Assembly: GCA_977006965.1 (NCBI GenBank)
Contig: OZ345356.1
Location: 1,922,001 to 1,986,000 of the forward strand
Length of the DNA: 64,000 bases
Source: Phymatolithon calcareum
Taxonomy: Eukaryota > Rhodophyta > Florideophyceae > Hapalidiales
Direction of reading: 5' to 3'
This document shows, one piece after another, positions 20,479 to 31,679 of the stretch. Within the stretch, counting starts at the first letter, position 1. Each line of letters begins with the position of its first letter. Made by a program: the position numbers and the translations under genes. A model generated the notes under the pieces. The model did no database searches and was not told the DNA's origin. It was given only the letters and a program-made list of their open reading frames with translations.

Positions 20479-20562
20479 TTTAGTGCTGTGACAGCACTAA
20501 ACCTGATGGCGAAACTGTGTGTAGACAGCAGTGCTGTCTGCACACAGTTTCGCCATCAGATT
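20479..20562. repeat. Two adjacent hairpins
   Basis: 20479-20501 is a perfect dyad, TTTAGTGCTGT with a one-base loop. 20500-20562 is a 31-bp-arm dyad (AACCTGATGGCGAAACTGTG...) with a one-base loop and about two mismatches. Copy 2 keeps the larger hairpin at 55469-55531, partly through G:T-compatible changes. It could be a structured RNA element or an old foldback. No transcript evidence. Confidence 0.8.
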
Positions 20563-21154
20563 TGCCACCATCGTCATCTCATTTCCATCTCGTGCAAGCT
20601 TGCCACTTCCGTCGCGCTCCGTGTCGAAACAGCGTGTGACATTGTCAATGTGTATAGAAACGCAATATGTCATATCCACGACCGTAGTACCAAATGTCCG
20701 AGTCTCTTTCGCGAACATCCTTCCGTCCCCTTCGAACAACGCATCACTGGTTGCACTGGGCGCTGTTCATAGCGGCGATTACAAGGAGCCTCTGCGCGCC
20801 ACGACGACTGAAGACCATCGAGCAGCACACCCACGAGCTCAGTACACCGGGATTGGTGCGAGGAGGAATTAACGACACATGGAATATCGCCCGAGAGATA
20901 CACGACATGCGACATCAGGAGAATGGCGATTTATGCGCTACAAAACAAGGCCGACGGCATGACGTACACAAATTTCCCCAACCGAGATATGCAGTTTACG
21001 GCGGTCAACAGCAACTTCTGTACCGCTGCGCACAGGAAGGAATAGGAACTAAGAGGGGCCGGTGGCCAGGTATGTGGGCGGAGTGGATTCCGTGCTTTGG
21101 AAAGATCGATGATACATGTTGACCCTGTGATTGGAATTGAGTACCGACAGAAGC
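20563..21154. other. Decayed coding-like stretch, copy 1
   Basis: Several overlapping plus-strand frames continue here (20531-20872 and 20694-21122) and have counterparts at 55488-55841 and 55663-56034. No frame stays open throughout and none matches a family I know. It is probably the remains of one gene split by frameshifts or lost introns. Confidence 0.35.
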
Positions 21155-21158
21155 ATAT

Positions 21159-21190
21159 GGGCAAGAATTCATAACAAGAGCAGCAAATGT
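21159..21190 (+). repeat. Left terminal inverted repeat
   Basis: A 32-bp terminus starting GGGCAAGAATTC, complementary to 36534-36565 at 31 of 32 positions. Confidence 0.93.
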
Positions 21191-21227
21191 AACATTTGAG
21201 AATTTTGCGTTTATTAGCTTTCCCACT

Positions 21228-22486
21228 TTTTTTTTTTTTTTGAATTTTGAATTTCTTTCTTTTCTTTCTTTTATTGCGGGATTTATCAGAGCTGGTAAAC
21301 AACTCCACATCCTTACGGCTCCAGTAGACTTAACAGATACGAGTGGTACTTGATGTCACAACAGCTGCCCAAGCTGCACAATGTGCAGACCTTGGGGAAG
21401 CTTAACATCTATATCGCTACATAGCCAATCTTCAGTCGCCGTCCTTCAAAGGGATGCCCCGGGTTGGAAACCATTTAGGACGCTCACGGTAGCTAGTCAT
21501 CTCGCTGCCTTCTTTCATCTTCTTCTGTCTTCTCTCCCAGCTTCCTTGAGCGTTGCGGCACACCACTCAGGGCGGAATCCATGTACTACCATACTACCAG
21601 AAGGTGATAGTCTTCTCCCATGGGGAGGCCGGATCACAGCTCTTGCAAGTTCAAAAAAACCCTGCACTGTAGCGGGGAAAAATTCCTGACTGAGCTCTTG
21701 GTTCCTATCTGTGACGCACAGGTGAACGGGCCGGACCGGTATGATAGCCGGCCTGTATCAAATCCGCTTAAATTCGCAAGATTTTCTCGAAATCTTGCAA
21801 CGGCGGGCTTGGGTCTGGCATTTCAAGTGTCGCAAGTTCTCGATTCGCCAAGTCCCTGGAGTGCGCGTTCACGATCGCGTCCGCCATTTCCGGCGGGATT
21901 ACCGTCGGAAGGAGCGCTTTGTGCAGCTTTATCGCTGCGGCCACTTGCGCCGGCGCGGGCGCCCGCGCCCGCGCCGGAAACTTGTCTTTTTTCGTTTGTG
22001 GTCCGTTCGGTCCGCTCAAACCCTTCTCTCCACTGCGGTTCATCAATTTTGAATTTATTAAACGCCCTCAGAAACACTCATAAGACTGTAAGGGAGATGC
22101 GTTTCAGATGCTACTACCTTGGTAGCTCCGTTAAAGCCCGCAAAAGCTCGTTGATATCGTCGTAGCCCTAGCTGCAAAAACCCTCCTCCAGAGAAGGTGG
22201 AGGGAAAAGCTTAGAGTCCACTTGTCCTGTTCGTAGGAATCTCAGCGTCGCCGTTCTATTTTGTCTTGGTCTATTCCATGTCGTCATAAAAGACGATTGT
22301 GAGGAATAGTACTTTGTCAAGTGCCTTTTCAGTCTCACTAGTCTCCTCTTCTGTTAGTCGATATCTTTGAAGGTGCACTTCGAGCTTGTTCATGAGAGTT
22401 GGTACGATTTCACCGAATTTGTCTTCCAGAAGTGTGGTACTCAATGGGGGAAAACGTCCGAATGCCCATTTAATCGCCAATTGGCG
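21228..22486 (-). mobile_element. LINE-A 5'-truncated insertion, itself interrupted
   Basis: The 14-bp duplication TTAGCTTTCCCACT lies at 21214-21227 and 22487-22500. The left T-run is the minus-strand poly(A) tail. The body at 22045-22486 is the LINE-A 3' end and codes for the last 69 residues of ORF2 (22271-22480), including the QRYRLTEEE block that the full copy loses by a frameshift. A LINE-E element interrupts the tail at 21255-22044. Confidence 0.9.
21255..22044 (-). mobile_element. LINE-E insertion inside the LINE-A tail
   Basis: The 12-bp duplication AATTTTGAATTT lies at 21243-21254 and 22045-22056, so the target was the 3' tail of another LINE. The tail on the minus strand is AATAAAAGAAAGAAAAGAAAG-like rather than pure A. 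A minus-strand frame (21768-22046) contains a Pro/Ala-rich ARARAPAPAQ segment matching a GC-rich, near-palindromic patch at 21950-21980. The protein family is not recognised. Confidence 0.75.
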
Positions 22487-22660
22487 TTAGCTTTCCCACT
22501 GTAGATTGAGTTGCAGAGCAAGCTGGTGGGTGTAAAGAATAGAAGTTTTTTCACGGACCGATCGGGTCTAACCAACAGTCGCGCCACTAACGCAGCGGAT
22601 TCGAGTGATCGTCAAGGGGAAAACCCCAGGAGGGTTCTACCCTCACAAGCGCAAAACGCC

Positions 22661-24058
22661 ATGGCGTCAGAAGGTGGTATGGGGGCCACGGATGACCATG
22701 GAGGTCGAGATCTTCCATGGGTGACACAGGAGAATTGCAGATCGAGACGCCGGGCGAGCCGAAACTCGACGGCGGAGATTGAAAATGCTCAAAAGAATAA
22801 CCAAAATTTGAGTTATGAGAAATCTCAAGAGCGGACCGCCGGTCCGCAGACACGAGCTCTTGCTACCAGCAAAAAGAAAGGAGCAGGAGCTAAGGCAGGG
22901 GAAGCTGAAGATATCGGGGACGCTCCACGAGATGGAAATCAGCCAGCCACCGTGAAAGACAATCCAACTCGGCAAATGTTTCCCTCGATTAGGACCATGG
23001 TCCCTTGCTTTGGGTGTGAACAGAGGGGAACATTGATCATGACGGGAGGGTACGGCACGGTTCCTCTGATGCTTAAATGCGGCAAATGCCCTTCGAGGAA
23101 GAACGGAAAAGACGTTTCGTCGTTTGTTGACGAGATGGCCTCGGCCATTCAAGGGGGCGCAAATAGCGCCAGCACGAGACGAGTCCCTGTGACCCCTAGG
23201 GAGGCCGCAGGATCCCAGCTAGAGGCTACCGTAATGGAGCCATTGAGGCCGCAGAAAAATTCTAGAGATTACGACTCTCTTTCAAAGAGGTTGGAAAAGC
23301 TTGAAAGGAAACACATGGACACCGTAAATCGGGTGACCATACTCGAAGCAGAAGTGGCTACCCTCAAAGAAGAAAACAGGAGTTTGAAGGAACGCAGTCA
23401 GCCAGAGATGACAGCCGATGCGAATGCGGGACCGACACGGGACAACCCATCTGAAGAAGAATTTCCCAGTTTAACGGACGCCACAGAGCAGGCTATTGCA
23501 AGGCCGTCGTACCTGAAGGCTGCACGAGGAGCAGAGAGTAATCCTAAGGTCTCCGATGAAGATAGACCGAAATTGGTTGCATTCACGGAACGAATGGGGC
23601 CAATGATGAGAACCCACAAGAGCCCGTTGGTGGAACCTCTGTACTTTAAGAACCTCCCGAAAACAGACCGGGCGTACATTGAGGAAGCTGTGCGGGACCT
23701 GCTAGCAAATAGGCGCCTCTTGCACGTCTCCTTCATTGGAAACTCAGTAATGGAGCTCCTTGTTGAGAAAGTGGATTCAACGCACATCATCAGTCTCTGT
23801 CGCTCAGGGAACATGATTCACATGCCACGGTTCAGCGCTTTTGAGAACGCGCTGAGCACACGCAACACAGTAAACGCTCATGAAGCCCAGAAAAGAAACA
23901 TGGGGAAGGGACGGGGAAGAGCGAGGTACTGTGCGTCAAAGGCAGACAATATTGTTGCGCGAGATTGGTACCAAGGAATGGCGAAAGCTGCCAACAGAAG
24001 ATTCTTCGACCTTTGTGTGGAGAGCGCAGTTACCGCAGAGAGGCGAAACCTGGTGTAA
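22661..24058 (+). CDS. LINE-A ORF1, nucleic-acid-binding protein
   Basis: The product is 465 residues from ATG 22661 (CGCCATGGCG, a strong context). It has a basic, low-complexity N-terminus. A zinc-ribbon-like CFGCEQRG...LKCGKC four-cysteine motif lies at about 23010-23090. A coiled coil (LEKLERKHMDTVNRVTILEA and following heptads) lies at about 23290-23400, and a conserved C-terminal part follows. ORF1 proteins of LINEs coat the element RNA, and the coiled coil would drive oligomerisation. The frame is intact. The earlier in-frame region to 22511 begins with TTG and overlaps the target duplication, so it is not part of the gene. Confidence 0.85.
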   Translation: MASEGGMGATDDHGGRDLPWVTQENCRSRRRASRNSTAEIENAQKNNQNLSYEKSQERTAGPQTRALATSKKKGAGAKAGEAEDIGDAPRDGNQPATVKDNPTRQMFPSIRTMVPCFGCEQRGTLIMTGGYGTVPLMLKCGKCPSRKNGKDVSSFVDEMASAIQGGANSASTRRVPVTPREAAGSQLEATVMEPLRPQKNSRDYDSLSKRLEKLERKHMDTVNRVTILEAEVATLKEENRSLKERSQPEMTADANAGPTRDNPSEEEFPSLTDATEQAIARPSYLKAARGAESNPKVSDEDRPKLVAFTERMGPMMRTHKSPLVEPLYFKNLPKTDRAYIEEAVRDLLANRRLLHVSFIGNSVMELLVEKVDSTHIISLCRSGNMIHMPRFSAFENALSTRNTVNAHEAQKRNMGKGRGRARYCASKADNIVARDWYQGMAKAANRRFFDLCVESAVTAERRNLV

Positions 24059-24248
24059 CCAGATTTTCGTCCGGAACAGTGCAATGCTATAGGGAACACA
24101 GATACTACTGACAGAGAGACGGATGATGTCCCACCTCGCTTACAAACAGGAGTTAATCCAGGAGCAGCTGAAATCGCCATCCCAGAAGCTGCCGAATTAG
24201 CTGCGAAAGGGGCAGTAGAAGACTCGAACCACAATTCCGAAGTTCCAA

Positions 24249-27179
24249 ATGATACGACATCAGACGCTCTTGCGGGTCCCCAAGAGACAACCACGAAGAA
24301 TGCTATTTAAGAAGAGGTGGCGTCTGGCAACCTTAAATGTTGGCGGCTCCCCGGAAACCCCAACGTACCTAGAGAAAATGATGAGAAACAATGGAATCGA
24401 CATGGTGGCAATAACAGAAACACATTTGAGACCAGAAGGGAAAATTCGGGCTGATTTCTTCTCCTTCAACGCAGTGCGCCCGCCTCTTCAGACTGGTCGA
24501 AACTCTAGAGGTGTCTCTCTTTTCTTCCGCAACCTCTGCGGAAGCCGACTGATCTTCAAGCACGCGGAAACAAATTTCCAATTGATTATCGCGCAAGTGG
24601 GAGATACGAAAGTTGGAGCTGTCTATATATCGCCGGCTGCAACCAGATCTGAAACTGACAAATGCCTCACCATGGTGAATACATATGCACGAGGCAAGGC
24701 AATTGTGTGCGGTGATTGGAACGCTCGACACCTCAGATGGGACCTACGCTCAAATAGGAGGGGCAACCAAATTGTTCGTTGGGCAGCAGCTAAGAACTGG
24801 GATGTTAAAACCTGGACAGGTTTCAGTTTCCGCACAAAGCGCTATAAGAGCAACGTCGACTTTTTCGTAAGCAAAGGCATTACACCGACAGCGGTCAGTT
24901 CACCAACAGATGTATGGACTGGTAATACGTAACACCGACCAGTAACAACCAGTTTCCCGACTCGACAAGAGCATAGAAGGGTCCAAAAGCCTCGAATATC
25001 TGTGAAACTATGGAGGGATGACAGAATGCAAGAGCATGTTCGGGAAATATACGGAAAGACCATTCCAGGAATCGTCGAGGATTTGAAACGGTGCAGTTCC
25101 CGAGAACAACTAGACCGACTATACGACAGAAGTGTCGAAACGCTATGTGAACCATGGAGACAGAAGAAAACAACCCCGCTGCGCTACAAACCGTTTTGGA
25201 ACACAACTCTTGAACGGATGTCTAAACGTCGCAAGAAACTACACAAGAAAGCTCGTGAACAGGATTCAGAGGAGGCTTGGCAGCGATATGAGGAATGCCG
25301 TAAAGAGATACGGAAGTTGGTGAACAAAAGAAAGCGGCAGCAGTATCAAGAATACCTAGATGATGTAGAAGAAAAGGATGGGTCCAAGGCGATTGAGCAA
25401 ATCGCTAGAATGCAGAAGATGAGGACAAGAAGAACGTCAAGGAACAAGATGACTGGCCGTCCATTGCACAAAACACTGTTCACTGCTCACGTGTCCCAGA
25501 CATGCCGAGATGAAGGAGGATGGCGACAAAGATCCTCCTATTTCCGTTGCCCTTCGCATATGCGCGTCCTTATCAGAAACGCAATCCTCAAAGCTCCGAC
25601 CAAGAAGGCCCCAGGGCTGGATGAGGTGAAGACCGAAATGATGAAAGCTGACCGGGATAGAAGTGCAGACCTCGTCTTTGAGCTGTGGACCGCCTGCGGA
25701 AGATGTGGAGTTCTCCCAACAGCGTGGCTAAAAGCTCTCTTAGTCCCGCTGCACAAGAAAGGAGCCCATGACGATCCAAAAAATTTCCGACCAATATCTT
25801 TACTGAGTCAAGTCCGAAAGATTATTGAGTCAGCACTGGATATTATGCTCCGACGAAGATACAAGAACCACAGAATCCAACTGGGATTCCAAAAAGGCAA
25901 GAGCACGGAGCTAGAAATCTTAAGGGCTCTGGAACTACAGAAGCGAGGGCAGGGATGCATTGCAGTATTGGACTTGACGGCAGCGTACGACACAGTTCCA
26001 CGAAAGTACTTGCAAGAGCGAATGAGAGTTGTTCTACCACAAGACCTATGCGAGATGATAGAGGCTTTCTTGACACCGTCCTGGGTATCCACGATTGGCG
26101 ATCCCCAGCAAAAGTGGTTTCTAGTCGACAGGGGAGTACCTCAGGGATCCCCGCTGAGCCCAAGTTTGTATAATCTATTCGTGGACGAATTCGCAGAAAG
26201 AATAAGCCAAGTTCCAAGGGATGTTGCCGACGTGGCAGCAGTTCTTTTCGCCGAAGACGTGCTCCTAACGGCAAAATCACCAGTCGGACTACAGAGACTG
26301 TTAAATATTTCTTCGCAATGGGCAAGAGATAGACAAATGAGGTGGAACACGAAAGCCGGGAAGAGCGAAGTTCTTCTCTCCGAAGGCACAAGATCACCCA
26401 CATTCAAGCTTTCTGGGAAAACGCTGACAAAAGTCAAAGAAGTCCCATACCTTGGCATATCACTCAGCAGTGAGGGAGTTACCGACAAGAAAATGCTTGA
26501 ACGCATCCGACAGGCCAAGATAGCAGTGTATCAGCTGAGATCCCTTGGTGTAACAGCCCGGGGACTCAGCCCCTTAAAAGCAATCAAGATGTACAAGGCC
26601 TTGATACAGCCAAGATGGGAATATGCCATGCACCTGACGCCATGGACGACAAGAGTTCAAACAGCTATTGCAGACGTGGAGAAGACTTTTTTTGGACAAG
26701 TATTTGGTCCAATCGCAAAAAATCGAAACGCGAGACTTCGTCTTCTCTGTCGCATACATAATGCGGAAGACAGAAGATTAGTTCTAGCGTTACGAATGCT
26801 TGAACGAGCCAGAACAAGGAAAATGGGCTTGCTCGCAGTCCCAAGAGAGGAAAGAGACGTTGAGGAATTGCAATGGGTTTGTCGTGACATATCATCAATG
26901 TTACATCACGACCTATTCGAGATGGCACTAACCTATCTTAAGCAGCGAGTTTCAGCAAAATCTTTGAGGGACCGGCTCTTTAAAGACGAAGGAGAAGGCT
27001 TGGAGGCGAGCAGAAAGAGGAATATTCCTTATGATATTCCCGGGTCTACTCCCGCCATCATCAGACTACCGAAAGCACGTCACCGCCAATTGGCGATTAA
27101 ATGGGCATTCGGACGTTTTCCCCCATTGAGTACCACACTTTTGGAAGACAAATTCGGTGAAATCGTACCAACTCCATGA
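24249..27179 (+). pseudogene. LINE-A ORF2, endonuclease/reverse transcriptase, broken
   Basis: The N-terminal endonuclease/exonuclease/phosphatase domain shows LATLNVGG, ITETHLRPEG and CGDWNARH. A TAA at 24930-24932 falls where the SDH motif is expected (stop followed by HRPV). The reverse transcriptase follows: APGLDEVKTEM, RPISLLSQVRK, LDLTAAYDTV, GVPQGSPLSPSLYN. The metal-binding box reads FAED (26247-26258) rather than the usual xxDD. The C-terminal segment has KMYKALIQPRWEYA and the RHRQLAIKWAFGRFPP block. A one-base loss near 27173 ends the frame at 27179, whereas the minus-strand copy at 22271-22480 continues about 40 residues. This copy could not support its own movement. Confidence 0.92.
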
Positions 27180-27545
27180 ACAAGCTCGAAGTGTACCTTC
27201 AAAGATATCGACTAACAGAAGAGGAGACTAGTGAGACTGAAACAGCACTTGACAAAGTACTATTTCTCACAATCGTCCTCTATGACGAAATGGAATAGAC
27301 CAAGACAAAATAGAACGGCGACGCTGAGATTCCTATGAACAGGACAAGTGGACTCTAAGCTTTTCCCTCCACCTTCTCTGGAGGAGGGTTTTTGCAGCTA
27401 GGGATACGACGATAGCAACGAGCTTTTGCGGGCTTTAACGGAGCTACCAAGGTAGTAGCATCTGAAATGCATCTCCCTTACAGTCTTATGAGTGTTTCTG
27501 AGGGCGTTTAATAAATTCAAAATTCAAAAGAAGAGCAAGCTGGTG

Positions 27546-28104
27546 AGATTGGTTTTTAATTTTAATGATCCGTTTTTCAAGAAATTTAAAGGAAAAAGTA
27601 GCTAGTGAACGCATTGGTCGCAGACGAAGTCCGACGGTTGCCAAGAAAAACGACAAAAAGAACTTCGCATATAAGTGGACCTATCAAAGTCAAAACTAAG
27701 TTTTGTCTTTGATCGGTCCACCAAAAGTCATTTGACACATGTACTGTCAGACGCGATACCTGTATCTTTAAGTATAGAGCCTATGCCTGGGAACAACATA
27801 GCGAGTCAGACCGTACCTGCGCATCATCAACCGTTTTAAGGGTTCATGATGCACAGTTTAAAATCTACACTGTACAAATATTTTCACCTGGGTCCACAAA
27901 AAGCATGGTCGTATACATTACTCAGTAAGAGCGCTCTGCAAAATCTTGAGTGTACCTCGTGAGACTATACTTCTGTCGCTTCCCAATCTTGCCGACGACC
28001 TTTGATAATAAATTGACGAACAAGTCTTTCCTATCCTTCCTAATAGGAAGGGTAGCAATGAGATAAAATAGAGTAGTACTTCATTTTCATCACCGTTACC
28101 TAAC
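27546..28104. other. 5' subterminal region of the DNA transposon
   Basis: Lies between the LINE-A insertion and the transposase-like gene. No ORF of note. It would hold the promoter and leader of the gene at 28105; no clear TATA is visible. Confidence 0.4.
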
Positions 28105-29144
28105 ATGAATGTCGCTGACCTCTCTAGCGATGACGCGCACTACTATTTCCACTATGACCTATGTTATTGCCTCGACAAGTGCTTGTATTCAGGAAGCCTC
28201 GATCTCGCCCGGAAATTTAGTGGAAAGAACGAAGTCGAGCGAATTAATATCGTCCGTTTAATGATGCTGTCCTTGGCAGCTCCGCCAGGCGAAGAGAACA
28301 CCATTTATCATTCCCGGAAGCGACTCCGGGAAAACCAAGATAATGAGTTGCAGGCAAGCAATGTGTCTATCAAGTACGCAATGCAAGGTAACGTGCTGTG
28401 TCAACATGGTTTCCTCGACATAGTACAGCTATCGAATTATACAGTACAACGTTACGCTCAAATCGTGTCTTCTAATGCTAGCCGCAGCGCATACGAAAAC
28501 CAGGGCAGCAACGGAAGGCACGGAAAAGTTTCCGCACATACGACTATTGCCCTTGTGTTTCTGAAACGACATGCAGAGCTGCATGGAATTCCTTCTCCTC
28601 GAGGACGTGACTACTCTCAAGAAGAAACACCACGTTACTTACCAAGCGGAACACTGTAACTTAAACATCTATCATCAGCACCGGAAAGAATGGAAAGAGC
28701 TTCATTTGGCATCCATTGAACACGGTTTAGGTGCCGAAAATCTGAAGTCTCCATTGCTGCGAAACTCGTTTCTCATGGTCTGGAGACGTAAATACTCATG
28801 CCTGAGAATTTCATCCGGTAGAGCAAACTACTGTGACAACTATGTTGCAAGAGGAAACTTCATCAAGACCCTGACTGGAAATAAGAGGGAAACTGCTGTG
28901 GATAAACTAGAGCAGCACAGGAAAGAAGCTGCAGAGGAGTTTCAGTTTTACAAACAAATGCTGTGCTTTGCTAAAGCAAATCCGATGAGTGGTACTGTGC
29001 ATCTGGTCATAGATTTTTCCGAAAAGGTTCTGTTGCCATCACTACAGCGCCAGCCTGGAAACCTGCACTTCGTCACGGGCCTGAGCTTCGACATTTTCGG
29101 TGTCTCCAGCAGCAACATGAAGTCCAACTTTTTGTATTCTCTGT

Positions 29145-29863
29145 GTGAGTGATTCTGGCCAGGTGGTGATGAACCATCACTTCCAAGCTCCATTTGTGCG
29201 AAGTGGTTCAAGCGGCGGTCAGTTTCAGCAGAGAGAGTTGGTTTGCTATGAGGCAAGTGTTGTTTGATGAACTTTGACAAGTCCTTGTCCGAGAGCGTTT
29301 ATTAGAACTGAGGGCCGCTACTTATACTACTTCTTGTCAGCCGATGCTGAACAAGTAGACGAGCTCGCCGAAAGAATTTGAATTGACGTTGCGCTTGCAC
29401 ACGCGAACGGAAAGTCAAATCAGGAGTAGAGAATGAAACAAAGATATACAAGAAAAGATTTGTCCGCTGCGTATCGATCGTCTTCCATAAAAAAGGAATT
29501 CAGTAGAGATGAACGTTTAGGTGAGCACATGCAGATGCGGTCATCTTTGAGACCTACGGCGATACCAGGGACACCATGAATAAAGACAGTCTGATCAGCG
29601 ATTTTGCTGATTACAGCTCGGGAAACAGGATGAAATAAGATGAATTGCCGTCGGTACATGACAAAGAATTGGAGTGTGCTGTGGCATGATATATCGGTGT
29701 GGGTGTCCGCGTTCGCTCCAAATTATTGATACTTACGACACTCCTCGTGACAAAGCGTCTGGCAGCACGATGAAGCCCCGTGATGGATTGTCGCGTGGCA
29801 TGATGACGGCCCGTGATGTGTCGTCGCGTAGTTCGATGAAGCCCCGTGATATGTTGTCCTCAG
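29145..29863 (+). other. Predicted 719-bp intron
   Basis: The donor GTGAGT follows CTCT|GT and the acceptor CCTCAG precedes GTGGAAAA. Removing it restores one frame across two conserved blocks in the order expected for the family. No transcript confirms it. The 3' end holds the 33-bp repeat. Confidence 0.6.
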
Positions 29864-29867
29864 GTGG
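29769..29867 (+). repeat. 33-bp minisatellite, three units
   Basis: Three units start at 29769, 29802 and 29835, each of the form GATGAAGCCCCGTGAT plus TTGTCGCGT. A worn partial unit precedes them at about 29744. The repeat runs across the predicted acceptor site. If read through, it would encode 11-residue MKPRDxLSRG-type repeats. Confidence 0.85.
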
Positions 29868-30531
29868 AAAAAGCGCGAATGAAGCAATTTCAATGGTAAT
29901 GCATGCACTTCAAGCGCATAAGATCTCCTCTACCACATCTGAAGCAAATCGACTGGTTCTACATGCTGACAATTGCGCAGGACAGAACAAAAACCGATAC
30001 GATCTCTGGTTTTGCTTGTGCTTGGCGAGCAATGGGTACTATGAATCAGTTGAGCTCTGCTTTATGGTAGCTGAACATACGAAAAATGTTGTCGACGGGG
30101 CGTTCAGCTGACTCATGCAAATGTTCTGCGCCCGAGACGTTCGAACGCCGGCCGATATGATGAAAGTGGTCAGGACAAGCGCTTCGAATGCGCAATGCGT
30201 ACTTGCACAGTGCGTGAGATGGCTGAAGTGGAAAGATGTGTTCAGTCAATGCCTCTACATCCCGTCGGCTTTCACATTGTCTCACTATCATGTCTTCACG
30301 TTCCGGAAGAGCTAACCTTTTACTGTTTTGGCCAAGAAATTTGCATCCTCAATAACTGAACCAAAGTTTTACCTTCTCAAATCGGATATGTCTACTCCAG
30401 ATGCGTTGAGAAAGTTGGAGGAGAGGATGTGCTCGGATGTCTTTCAACCAACTTGGCCATCATTGGAAAGAGTCCCATCTGCAAAGGAGGGAAACAGGAG
30501 GGCTTATCTACGAAAGTACATCGTAGATAGA

Positions 30532-30931
30532 TTTTGGAAATGTGACTGCTTGGAGCTCTTGTCGCAGTACACATTACCCTATGTCATAAGTCCCTAACCA
30601 TTTCTCATATGTTATGATAGAATCAATCCATGTTTTTTCATCTTTACTGACAATGTAGCAGTTCAATCAATTTCTTGATTGATCTTGTCATTGTCAGTAA
30701 TTCAATCATTTTGTTGATTGAATCAATCACAGTCGACATTTCAATCTTTTAGTTGACTGATTCAATCACAGTTAGTAGTGCAATGAGCATCAGAAGTCTT
30801 ATCATACCTCAATCTGAGGCCTATATAAGACCCAGATCTGATACCCCGACTCAATAAACTAAGGAACATCTCACAACCAACCCAACCATCTCAACCATCT
30901 CAACCATCAACCTCAAAACCTCCATCCAACA
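30532..30931 (+). repeat. 5' LTR
   Basis: Runs from TTTTGG (TG mutated to TT at the edge) to ...CCATCCAACA. It contains a TATATAAGA promoter motif at about 30822 and repeated AATCAATC/TTGATTGA motifs. It matches 35855-36253. Confidence 0.95.
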
Positions 30932-30945
30932 GGTTATGGGCCCAG
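30932..30945 (+). promoter_or_regulatory. Primer-binding site, initiator tRNA-Met anticodon type
   Basis: GGTTATGGGCCCAG immediately follows the LTR. It is complementary to CTGGGCCCATAACC, the anticodon-stem region of eukaryotic initiator tRNA-Met. This indicates priming by a half-tRNA, as known for Drosophila copia and related hemiviruses. Confidence 0.8.
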
Positions 30946-31679
30946 ATAACGCGTAATCAACCAGCGCTATCACCTTACCGAGGGGTCCTCCTTCCCTCTC
31001 GGTAATTCATTCTCAACCAATTTTCATCATCAAAAGGTTTAAAACCCTGTGGTATCTGCGCCATCCATCGGCCACCCTAAAGCGACTCTGCACATAGTAT
31101 AATCTACGAAACAGTCTGACAACATCCGTGCTCTGCTACGTGGTGAAAGGGATATACGCTTGAGAAATCAAGTAGTCTTCCGAGTATCCACCTGGACGCA
31201 TCTCGGCTCTGCATAATTCTGTTGTGTGATTGGAAGGGAATCTGAAAGACTTGTTGGAGTACGGTTTACCGATTTGAAAGACAGTCTGCAACGCACAGCG
31301 CGTGGTCAGTAGGCCCCGTATACTCATCTTCAAGGAAAAGGTCGCAATTATAGCCTCACGAAGTACTTGCTCGGTGGGGTGTGCTAACATCAACATTGGA
31401 ATTTAGGACATTGGAATTGACGGATACGTCTTGCAGTGCATGTTGTCGGCTGCAGGTTCAGGTGCACCAAAACGCCACAAGAGGTAAACGGCCTAGAGCC
31501 AGCCCTATCTTCAAGAGGTATACGGCCTAGAGCCATCCCCAGATCAAGCTCCGGGTCACACTGACTCGACGCGAATTTCCTATAAGGGATAGATTGCCTT
31601 GATAGTTAACTTCTGTTAGCTCGCAGTGGACTCCCCGACCGGATCTTCGACAAGATTTCAAGAACCCCCAGTCCAAAAT

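Larger units (their letters stand above)
22529..27531 (+). mobile_element. Full-length LINE-A retrotransposon, 5.0 kb
   Basis: The 14-bp duplication AGAGCAAGCTGGTG lies at 22515-22528 and 27532-27545. It has two ORFs, a 3' UTR with a CCCTCC/GGAGGAGGG hairpin at about 27367-27390 and the tail AATAAATTCAAAATTCAAAA. ORF2 is broken by a stop at 24930 and a frameshift near 27173. The order endonuclease then reverse transcriptase, with a separate ORF1, matches the APE-type LINE groups (Jockey/I/R1-like); I cannot fix the clade. Confidence 0.94.

Noticed and set aside
22511-22660. N-terminal extension of LINE-A ORF1
   Set aside because: It starts with TTG and includes the target-site duplication, so it is flank rather than element.
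29769-29867. 33-bp repeats as a CRISPR array
   Set aside because: The units are contiguous with no unique spacers, in a eukaryotic transposon intron. It is a minisatellite.
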